Part shown: piece after piece, positions 58,201 to 64,000 of the stretch
Position numbering within the stretch: position 1 is the first letter of the stretch
How the letters are laid out: each line of letters starts with the position of its first letter
NCBI GenBank assembly: GCA_964532485.1
Contig: CAZHKE010000002.1
Location: forward strand, 62,001 to 126,000
Direction of reading: 5' to 3'
Source of the DNA: DATBSK01 sp964532485
GTDB taxonomy: Bacteria; Actinomycetota; Acidimicrobiia; IMCC26256; PALSA-555
Length of the DNA stretch: 64,000 nucleotides
The notes under the pieces: model-generated
Databases searched by the model: none
What the model was told of the DNA's origin: nothing
Seen by the model: the letters and a program-made list of their open reading frames with translations, nothing else
Position numbers and translations under genes: made by a program

Positions 58201-58884
58201 GTGTTCGTGAAGATCTGCGGGATCACGAGCGAAGAGGATGCGCTCCTCGCAGTCGCGCTGGGCGCCGACGCGCTCGGCTTCAACTTCGCGCCCGGGAGCA
58301 CCCGACAGGTCACGCCCAACGACGTGCGTGACATCCTCAAGCGGCTTCCACCCGGCACGGCGACTGTCGGCGTCTTCCGCGACGAGCGCCCCGAGCGCGT
58401 GGTCGAGATCGTCAACAGCACGGGGCTCGGTGGCGCGCAGCTGCACGGTCGGGAGCCCAAGACGGAGGTCCGCTTCGTGCGCGAGCGCGTGCCGTTCCTG
58501 ATCCAGGGCTTTCGAGCCGGTGATCCCGCGATCGCGCAGGCCACCGAAGGCGGCGCCGACGTGGTGCTGCTCGACTCGGCGCAGCCGGGCTCGGGCCAGG
58601 TCTTCGACTGGGAGCTCGCCGAGGGCCTGCCGGCCGGTGCGCGGCTCCTGCTCGCCGGTGGGCTCGATGCCGACAACGTCGGTCAGGCGATCCACCGCGT
58701 GCGGCCGTGGGGCGTCGACGTGGCAACGGGCGTCGAGGCGGAGGCGGGTAGCGGACGCAAGGACGCCCGCAAGCTGCGGCTGTTCATCGAGGAGGCGCAG
58801 CGCGCCGGGGCCGACGTTGCGACCGACGGCTGGGTGCCGGCCGACGGGTCGCTGTACGACTGGCAGGCGGACGTCACGCGATGA
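58201..58884 (+). CDS. trpF: phosphoribosylanthranilate isomerase
   Basis: 227 residues from GTG 58201. FVKICGITSEEDAL with the catalytic Cys, GFNFAPGSTRQV, GAQLHGREP, VLLDSAQPGSGQVFDW with the catalytic Asp, and GVDVATGVEAEAGSGRKD at the end are all TrpF blocks. Many actinobacteria lack trpF and use PriA instead, so its presence here is notable beside hisA. The trpB ATG overlaps its stop. Confidence 0.95.
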   Translation: MFVKICGITSEEDALLAVALGADALGFNFAPGSTRQVTPNDVRDILKRLPPGTATVGVFRDERPERVVEIVNSTGLGGAQLHGREPKTEVRFVRERVPFLIQGFRAGDPAIAQATEGGADVVLLDSAQPGSGQVFDWELAEGLPAGARLLLAGGLDADNVGQAIHRVRPWGVDVATGVEAEAGSGRKDARKLRLFIEEAQRAGADVATDGWVPADGSLYDWQADVTR

Positions 58885-60074
58885 CCGACAGGCCGATCGG
58901 GCGGTTCGGCGAGTTCGGGGGACGGTTCGTCCCCGAGGCCCTCGTCCCCGCGCTCGAGGAGCTCGAGCGCGAGTTCACGACGGCATGGGCGTCGCCGGAG
59001 TTCCGCGCCGAGCTCGACGGGTTGCTCACGAGCTACGCGGGGCGACCGACTCCGGTCACAGAGTGTCGACGGCTGTCGGAGCGCCTCGGTGTCCGTGTGC
59101 TGCTCAAGCGCGAGGACCTCACCCACACGGGCTCCCACAAGATCAACAACGTGCTCGGCCAGGCGCTGCTGACCCGCCGTATGGGCAAGAAGCGCGTCAT
59201 CGCGGAGACGGGCGCGGGGCAGCACGGCGTCGCGACGGCGACGGCGTGCGCGCTGTTCGGGCTCGACTGCGTCGTGTTCATGGGCGCCGTCGACGTGGAG
59301 CGTCAGGCTCTCAACGTGTTCCGCATGCGCCTGCTCGGCGCCGACGTCGTGCGGGTCGACTCGGGAAGCGCGACGCTCAAGGACGCCATCAACGACGCGC
59401 TGCGCGACTGGGTCGCCAGCGTAGAGACGACGCACTACTGCATCGGTTCGGTCGTCGGTCCCCATCCGTTCCCGCTGATCGTGCGCGAGCTGCAGCGCGT
59501 CGTCGGTGACGAGGCACGCGCCCAGTGCAAGGACCTGCTGGCCGGCGCCGCCCCCGACTTCGTCGTCGCGTGCGTCGGTGGTGGTTCGAACGCGATCGGC
59601 ACGTTCACCGCGTTCCTCGACTCCGACGCGCGACTCGTCGGTGTGGAGGCAGGCGGTCTCGGCATCGAGACGGGTCAGCACGGGGCCTCGGTGGCGCGGG
59701 GCGTCCCCGGGGTGCTGCACGGCGCCCGCTCGCTGTACCTCCAGGACGAGCACGGTCAGATCCTCGAGGCGCACTCGGTCAGCGCGGGTCTCGACTACCC
59801 GGGGGTCGGACCCGAGCACGCCGCACTGGCGGCCTCAGGTCGCGCCGAGTACCAGATCGCGACCGACGACGAAGCGATCGCGGGGTTCGGCCTCCTCGCC
59901 GAGACGGAGGGCATCGTGCCCGCGCTCGAGTCTGCGCACGCGATCGGGTGGCTCGCGCGAGAGATCGGGCACACGGTCCCGTCGGGCGCGACCGTGCTGC
60001 TCACGCTGTCGGGGCGAGGCGACAAGGACGCCGCGCAGGTTGCCGAGCGTGTGCTCGGCACGTCGATCACGTGA
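58881..60074 (+). CDS. trpB: tryptophan synthase beta chain
   Basis: 397 residues. FGEFGGRFVPEAL, LLKREDLTHTGSHKINNVLGQALL with the PLP Lys, AETGAGQHGVATATACALFGLDCVVFMGAVD, CVGGGSNAIGTFTAF and LTLSGRGDKDAAQVAE are classic TrpB1 motifs. The enzyme joins indole to serine. Starts ATG 58881 as ATGA with trpF and is followed by trpA in GTGA overlap. Confidence 0.97.
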   Translation: MTDRPIGRFGEFGGRFVPEALVPALEELEREFTTAWASPEFRAELDGLLTSYAGRPTPVTECRRLSERLGVRVLLKREDLTHTGSHKINNVLGQALLTRRMGKKRVIAETGAGQHGVATATACALFGLDCVVFMGAVDVERQALNVFRMRLLGADVVRVDSGSATLKDAINDALRDWVASVETTHYCIGSVVGPHPFPLIVRELQRVVGDEARAQCKDLLAGAAPDFVVACVGGGSNAIGTFTAFLDSDARLVGVEAGGLGIETGQHGASVARGVPGVLHGARSLYLQDEHGQILEAHSVSAGLDYPGVGPEHAALAASGRAEYQIATDDEAIAGFGLLAETEGIVPALESAHAIGWLAREIGHTVPSGATVLLTLSGRGDKDAAQVAERVLGTSIT

Positions 60075-60841
60075 ACCTCGAGCCGCACCTGCGAGCTCGG
60101 CGCGACGTCCACGCGAAGCTGCTGGTGCCGTATGTGACAGGTGGCCTGGGCGGCGAGTGGGTCGACGTCGTACGTGCCGTCATCACCGCCGGCGCCGACG
60201 CGGTGGAGATCGGCATCCCGTTCTCAGATCCGGTGATGGACGGCCCCACGATCCAGGAGGCCTCGCAACGTGCTCTGCGCGACGGTGCGACGCCGAGCGG
60301 GATCATCGCCGACGCGCGCCGACTCGAGGTCGACGTTCCGCTCGTCGTGATGACGTACTACAACACCGTGCATCACGCCGGTCACGAGCGGTTCGCCTCG
60401 TCGTTGGCCGACGCAGGAATCGACGGTGCGATCGTCCCCGATCTGCCGCTCGACGAGCTCGACGGGTGGGGCGACGCGGCCGACGCGGCGGGTGTCGAGA
60501 CCGTGCTCCTCGCGGCGCCGACGACCACCGACGACCGGCTCCGCGCCATCTGCGACCGCTCACGCGGCTTCGTCTACGGCGTGTCGCTGCTCGGAGTCAC
60601 CGGCGAGCGCGAGCACCTCGCGGGCCGGGCGGTCGAGATGGGCAAGCGGTGCAAGGCCGTGACCGACCGCCCCGTGCTGCTCGGAGTCGGCATCTCGACC
60701 CCGGAGCAGGCGGTGAGCGCCGCGAAGGCAGCCGACGGTGTGATCGTCGGCAGCGCGCTGATGAGCCGGGTGCTGCGCGGCGGTGGGCCCGACGCTGCAC
60801 ACGACTTCGTGCGCGAGCTTCGCGAGGCTCTGGACCGATGA
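60071..60841 (+). CDS. trpA: tryptophan synthase alpha chain
   Basis: 256 residues from GTG 60071. PYVTGGLGGEWVD, ADAVEIGIPFSDPVMDGPTIQEAS with the catalytic Glu, GAIVPDLPLDE with the catalytic Asp, and FVYGVSLLGVTGER with the phosphate loop are TrpA blocks. It cleaves indoleglycerol phosphate and channels indole to TrpB. The next gene's ATG overlaps its stop, so a fourth protein is co-translated with trpFBA. Confidence 0.96.
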   Translation: MNLEPHLRARRDVHAKLLVPYVTGGLGGEWVDVVRAVITAGADAVEIGIPFSDPVMDGPTIQEASQRALRDGATPSGIIADARRLEVDVPLVVMTYYNTVHHAGHERFASSLADAGIDGAIVPDLPLDELDGWGDAADAAGVETVLLAAPTTTDDRLRAICDRSRGFVYGVSLLGVTGEREHLAGRAVEMGKRCKAVTDRPVLLGVGISTPEQAVSAAKAADGVIVGSALMSRVLRGGGPDAAHDFVRELREALDR

Positions 60842-61179
60842 GCTCCGACACGGGCGCGTCGCCCGACGCCGGGCGTCTTTTCAGTGACGACTGCGACCTC
60901 TGCGAGGCGGCGCGCATCACCGAGTGGTTCCACGAAGACGATGTCTGCTGGGTCGCGGAGTGCGAGATCTGCGCAGTGCCGATGGTCGTGTGGCGACCGC
61001 ATGGCACGGCGCCGTCGGCATCAGAGCTCGATCACATGCACGCGCGCCTCGGAGAGGTCGTGGCGGTGCACTTCACCTACGAGCACTACGTCGACGACAA
61101 CATGCGGAACATCCCGGATCACTACCACGCGCACGCGCGGCCGAGAGGCGGGTTCTTCGGGCACGGCCTCCGGCGTCAG
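60838..61179 (+). CDS. HIT-like zinc/cysteine protein co-translated with trpA (cut by gap)
   Basis: The visible 114 residues start at ATG 60838, overlapping the trpA stop. DDCDLCEAARITEWFHEDDVCWVAECEICAVPMVVWRPHG has two CxxC pairs and resembles the first part of HIT proteins; near the end NIPDHYHAHARPRGG gives an H-x-H-x-H-like motif. The combination fits a HIT-type nucleotide hydrolase/transferase fold, but I do not recognise the exact family. The frame runs into the N gap, so the true C-terminus is unknown; the visible length is nearly complete for such a protein. Confidence 0.6.
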
Positions 61180-61279
61180 NNNNNNNNNNNNNNNNNNNNN
61201 NNNNNNNNNNNNNNNNNNNNNNNNNNNNNNNNNNNNNNNNNNNNNNNNNNNNNNNNNNNNNNNNNNNNNNNNNNNNNNN
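61180..61279. other. scaffold gap of 100 N
   Basis: A run of exactly 100 undetermined bases. Unlike the first gap, the flanks are not duplicates of each other, so real sequence is probably missing. It hides the end of the HIT-like gene and any sequence before the sigma factor. Confidence 0.99.
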
Positions 61280-61339
61280 CGGGGATAGCCTCGGCGGGGC
61301 CGGGCGCAATCCCGATGCCTCCCTCGCCCGTATCACACC

Positions 61340-61900
61340 ATGTGGTCGGTCTCCGACGAAGCGCTCTACGCAGGTCTCGCCTCGGGCGACCGCGATGCGA
61401 CCGACGCCTTCGTCGCCCGCTTCCAACGTCGAGTCTTCGGGCTCGCGCGGACGATCACCAACGACGACCGCCTCGCCGAGGACGTCGCGCAGGAAGCGAT
61501 GCTGCGCGCGTGGCGTCATGCGTCGGCGTACGACCCGAGGCGTGGCAGCGTCGCGACCTGGTTGCTGACCATCACCCGGAACCTCGCCATCGACGAGATC
61601 CGTGTCCGCCGGGCGACAGCGTTCGATCCCGAAGCGCTGATCGCGACCGCGGAGCCGTCCGGTGAGCGCGGACCCGACGAGCTCGCGGTGATCAGCACCG
61701 ACGTCGAGCGGCTGCAGGAGGCGATTGCCACGCTGCCCGTCGAGCAGAGGCGCGCGATCGTGCTCGTCGGCGTCCTGGGGCTCAGCGGTCGCGAGGTCGC
61801 CGACCACGAGGGCATCCCCCTCGGGACGGCCAAGACGCGAATTCGCGCCGCGATGATGAGGTTGCGCACGCTGATCGCGTCCGAGGAGCGGACCGAATGA
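61340..61900 (+). CDS. ECF-type RNA polymerase sigma factor
   Basis: 186 residues. Region 2: DEALYAGLASGDRDATDAFVARFQRRVFGLARTITNDDRLAEDVAQEAMLRAWRHA, and WLLTITRNLAIDEIRVRR. Region 4: LPVEQRRAIVLVGVLGLSGREVADHEGIPLGTAKTRIRAAMMRLR. This is a standard group IV sigma factor. The anti-sigma gene follows 19 bases after its stop, so it is probably released from that protein by an envelope or redox signal. The promoter region lies partly beyond the gap. Confidence 0.94.
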   Translation: MWSVSDEALYAGLASGDRDATDAFVARFQRRVFGLARTITNDDRLAEDVAQEAMLRAWRHASAYDPRRGSVATWLLTITRNLAIDEIRVRRATAFDPEALIATAEPSGERGPDELAVISTDVERLQEAIATLPVEQRRAIVLVGVLGLSGREVADHEGIPLGTAKTRIRAAMMRLRTLIASEERTE

Positions 61901-61919
61901 CGGTGGCGGGGGATGGCCG

Positions 61920-62567
61920 ATGATCGCTCCGGACTGCGCGGCCGCGAGAGAGCGTGCACCCGACCTCGCGCTCGGGATGCTCGACGGAGCCGAGCGCGCC
62001 GCGGTGCTCGAGCACACGCACCGTTGCCCGTCGTGCCAAGCCCTGCTGAGCGATCTCAGCGGTGTCGCCGACACTCTCGTGCACCTCGCCCCCGAGCTCG
62101 AGCCCCCCGCGGGGCTCGCCAGCCGGCTCGTCGCCATGATGCGTCAGCCGCGCCGATCGAGACGGCGTGTGGTGTCACTGGTCGCCGCCGCGGTCGCGGC
62201 CGCCGCGATCGGCAGCGTTGTCGCCGTCCGCATGATCGACGCGAACCGCGACCCGGCGTCGGCCGTCGCCCCGACCCTGGAGCGCACCCCGATGGTCGGC
62301 GTGAACGGTGTGCCGGTCGGAGACGTCGTCACGGCGAGCGGCGCGGCGACCGCTGTCACCATCAAGGTCGACTACGCCGTCAGCGACGGTCGCTACGACA
62401 TCGTGCTCCGCTCGCCCGATGCCTCCACGGTGCTCGGGTCGATGGAGATCCAGGATGGTCGCGGCGAGTGGTCCGGGCGGCTCGACGGGAGCCACGACAC
62501 GGCGTCGGTCGACCTCGTCGACACCAGCGGCGCGTCCGTCTGCAGCGCCGAGATCGGCGACGTCTAG
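61920..62567 (+). CDS. anti-sigma factor with zinc-finger domain and extracytoplasmic part
   Basis: 215 residues from ATG 61920. HTHRCPSC near residue 36 is the H-x3-C-x2-C zinc anti-sigma motif. One membrane helix (VVSLVAAAVAAAAIGSVVAV, about 80-100) is followed by an outside domain with a beta-rich pattern (GRYDIVLRSPDASTVLG), and a lone Cys near the end (SVCSAEI). It likely binds the preceding ECF sigma factor at the membrane and resembles RskA-type factors. The stop shares CTAG with the convergent hydrolase gene. Confidence 0.88.
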   Translation: MIAPDCAAARERAPDLALGMLDGAERAAVLEHTHRCPSCQALLSDLSGVADTLVHLAPELEPPAGLASRLVAMMRQPRRSRRRVVSLVAAAVAAAAIGSVVAVRMIDANRDPASAVAPTLERTPMVGVNGVPVGDVVTASGAATAVTIKVDYAVSDGRYDIVLRSPDASTVLGSMEIQDGRGEWSGRLDGSHDTASVDLVDTSGASVCSAEIGDV

Positions 62568-63355
62568 CGCAGACGCTCGTCGAAGAACGACAGCACCCTC
62601 TCGAGCGCATCGACCGTCGGGTTGCCCGGCTCGTCGACGAAGTGCTCCGTGAGCACCGAGTGGGCCGAGCGAGAGAAGCCGTGCGCATTGCCCTTCGACG
62701 AGTCGATCTCCACGGCGATGAAGCGATCGCCGAGCACGCGGCGGAGCGTGTCGAAGCGGGCCGCCGGTACCGCCATGTCCTTGGTGAACCGCAGCCCGAG
62801 GACGCACGCACCCTCTTCGGTGGCGCGACGAGCGACGACCGCGAGGTCGGCGTCGCTGACGCCGACGGCCGCCCTGCGCTTCCTCCCGACCGGGAACGGC
62901 AACGACGGCTGGCTGAGGACCGGGGCGAGCATCCGATCGTCCAGCATCATCCCGAGCGCGAACCCGCCCGTGAAGCACATGCCGACCGCGCCCACGCCGG
63001 GACCGCCGCACTCCTCGTGCGCGTCGGCAGCCAGCGCCCGCAACCACGTCGTGATCGGACTGGTGCGGTCGAGCGCCCAGGACGAGAAGTCGCGTGACAC
63101 GCAGCCGCCCGTCAGGGACTTGAGGCCGTACCCGAAGCTCACCGGCTTCCCCGGGGTTCCGAAGAGTGACGGCATTCGAACGTGGAACCCGCGGTCGACG
63201 ACGCGCCGCGCGAAGTCGATCACTCCGGGGTGGAGCCCGGGCACCTCGTGGATGATGATGACGGCCGGCCCCGCGCCGCCGCGGTAGACCGTGCGGGTCC
63301 GGCCGTCGGCAGTGAACTCCGAGGCTGTGAAGCCGCTGAGAGTCGTCTCGTTCAT
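62564..63355 (-). CDS. dienelactone-hydrolase-family protein
   Basis: 263 residues from ATG 63355. VIIIHEVPGLHPGVIDFARRVVDRGF near residues 35-60, GAVGMCFTGGFALGMM with the nucleophile Cys in G-x-C-x-G, and NAHGFSRSAHSVLTE near the end. The Cys nucleophile matches classical dienelactone hydrolases, which open lactone rings in aromatic degradation. No ring-cleavage genes are nearby, so the substrate is open. A TACAGT box lies nine bases upstream of the ATG. It converges with the anti-sigma gene on a shared CTAG. Confidence 0.88.
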   Translation of the reverse strand: MNETTLSGFTASEFTADGRTRTVYRGGAGPAVIIIHEVPGLHPGVIDFARRVVDRGFHVRMPSLFGTPGKPVSFGYGLKSLTGGCVSRDFSSWALDRTSPITTWLRALAADAHEECGGPGVGAVGMCFTGGFALGMMLDDRMLAPVLSQPSLPFPVGRKRRAAVGVSDADLAVVARRATEEGACVLGLRFTKDMAVPAARFDTLRRVLGDRFIAVEIDSSKGNAHGFSRSAHSVLTEHFVDEPGNPTVDALERVLSFFDERLR

Positions 63356-63444
63356 CGCTGCGTCACTGTAAGGCGCTGCCGTCGTCGCTGTCGGGGCGTC
63401 CGATGGCAAGATGGTCGGACGACGGCGGTGCCGTGAGGGGGACT

Positions 63445-63909
63445 GTGGCAGAGCTGAAGGTCGGAGCGAGGGCGCCCGCGTTCACGCTGACCGACCAGGA
63501 GGGCAAGAAGGTCAAGCTGAGCGACTTCAAGGGCAAGCGAGTCGTCGTGTACTTCTACCCGAAGGCCGACACACCCGGGTGTACGACGCAGTCGTGCTCC
63601 CTGCGCGACGCGATGCCCGATCTGAAGAAGCTCAAGGCGGTCGTGCTCGGCATCAGCCCCGACACGCCGGAGAAGCAGCAGAGGTTCGACACGAAGTACA
63701 GGCTCGGGTTCCCGCTGCTCTCGGACACCGATCACCTGGTCGCGGAGAAGTGGGGCACCTGGGGCGAGAAGTCGATGTACGGGAAGAAGTACATGGGGAT
63801 CGTCCGATCCGCGTTCGTGGTCGACGAACAGGGGAAGTTGGCCGCTGCCTTCTACAAGGTGAGCCCGAAGGACACGGTCCCGAAGGTCAAGGCCGCGCTC
63901 GAGGGGTGA
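63445..63909 (+). CDS. bcp: BCP-type peroxiredoxin (thioredoxin-dependent thiol peroxidase)
   Basis: 154 residues from GTG 63445, preceded by GAGGGGG. FYPKADTPGCTTQSCSLRDAM has the peroxidatic Cys in the TPGC motif and the resolving Cys five positions later, as in E. coli BCP; the Arg in AGIVRSAFVV fits too. It reduces peroxides with thioredoxin. It ends 9 bases before the convergent FabI-like gene. Thioredoxin is not nearby; mycothiol from MshD may contribute to thiol balance. Confidence 0.93.
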   Translation: MAELKVGARAPAFTLTDQEGKKVKLSDFKGKRVVVYFYPKADTPGCTTQSCSLRDAMPDLKKLKAVVLGISPDTPEKQQRFDTKYRLGFPLLSDTDHLVAEKWGTWGEKSMYGKKYMGIVRSAFVVDEQGKLAAAFYKVSPKDTVPKVKAALEG

Positions 63910-63918
63910 GCTAGGGCG

Positions 63919-64000
63919 TCAGGCGCCGATGGCGTGGTAGCCGCCGTCGACGTGGACCATCTCGCCCGTCGTCGCGGGGAACAGATCCGACAGGAGGGCG
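63919..64000 (-). CDS. C-terminal end of an enoyl-ACP reductase-like SDR (FabI-type, partial)
   Basis: The last 26 residues read ALLSDLFPATTGEMVHVDGG then YHAIGA before the stop at 63919-63921. ATTGE-VHVDGG-YH-MG is the end I expect for FabI/InhA-type enoyl-ACP reductases, with the second half of the NAD-binding sheet. Only the tail is visible; the rest lies beyond the right edge. It would catalyse the final reduction of fatty-acid elongation if the family call is right. Confidence 0.7.
   Translation of the reverse strand, partial: ALLSDLFPATTGEMVHVDGGYHAIGA

Noticed and set aside
59506..61665. A 719-residue frame across trpB, trpA and the second gap
   Set aside because: Only the segment from 60838 (HIT-like) is independently supported; the rest is out of frame with trpB and trpA.

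Overview
The window looks like chromosomal DNA of a high-GC actinobacterium. It encodes a mycothiol synthase (MshD), an F420/LLM-type oxidoreductase, several OmpR-type two-component systems, DUF35-thiolase and P450 lipid or steroid-type enzymes, and many GTG starts. The protein flavour suggests Acidimicrobiia (a guess from memory of family style, not a search). It is a scaffold, not finished sequence: there are two 100-N gaps (4704-4803 and 61180-61279). The first gap is flanked by an exact 55-bp duplication, so it is probably a false gap. I saw no rRNA, tRNA, CRISPR array, insertion sequence or prophage. Genes are tightly packed, with many ATGA/GTGA start-stop overlaps, and no gene-free stretch exceeds about 190 bases.

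Layout. 1-8 kb: the C-terminus of a membrane protein, response regulator, histidine kinase and nucleotide-sugar epimerase; MaoC dehydratase; DksA/TraR-like protein; two STAS proteins; then a second response regulator, kinase and GerMN lipoprotein, arranged like MtrA-MtrB-LpqB. 8-13 kb: lipid-type enzymes (cyclopropane synthase-like methyltransferase, desaturase, DUF35 and thiolase pair). 13-27 kb: mixed metabolism (flavin reductase, SDR, FAD oxidoreductase, adenine/adenosine deaminase, YceI, two P450s, a substrate-binding protein, EEP hydrolase, PPK2), with several small unrecognised genes. 27-39 kb, mostly minus strand: DUF255 protein, acyl-CoA synthetase, secernin-like hydrolase, zinc peptidase, a secreted glycine-rich protein, RlmN, MshD; then Nth on plus.

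39-61 kb holds amino-acid biosynthesis in blocks. hisD-hisC-hisB-hisA form an operon, but hisH and hisF (both IGP synthase subunits) are absent. hisI-trpE-ygfZ follow after unrelated genes, then trpC, then trpF-trpB-trpA plus a co-translated HIT-like gene cut by the second gap. trpD and trpG are not in the window. A separate trpF suggests that HisA need not be the bifunctional PriA found in many actinobacteria. 61-64 kb: ECF sigma factor with an anti-sigma factor, dienelactone hydrolase, BCP-type peroxiredoxin, and the C-terminus of a FabI-like enoyl reductase.

Two regulatory patterns are the most interesting unlabelled signals. First, many genes that begin a transcription unit have a TANNNT box 6-8 bases before the start codon and no Shine-Dalgarno sequence, which indicates leaderless transcripts. 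Second, two related inverted repeats sharing GAGATACGCATC sit at the promoters of the secernin-like gene and of hisD, 7 kb apart, and may be operators of one regulator.
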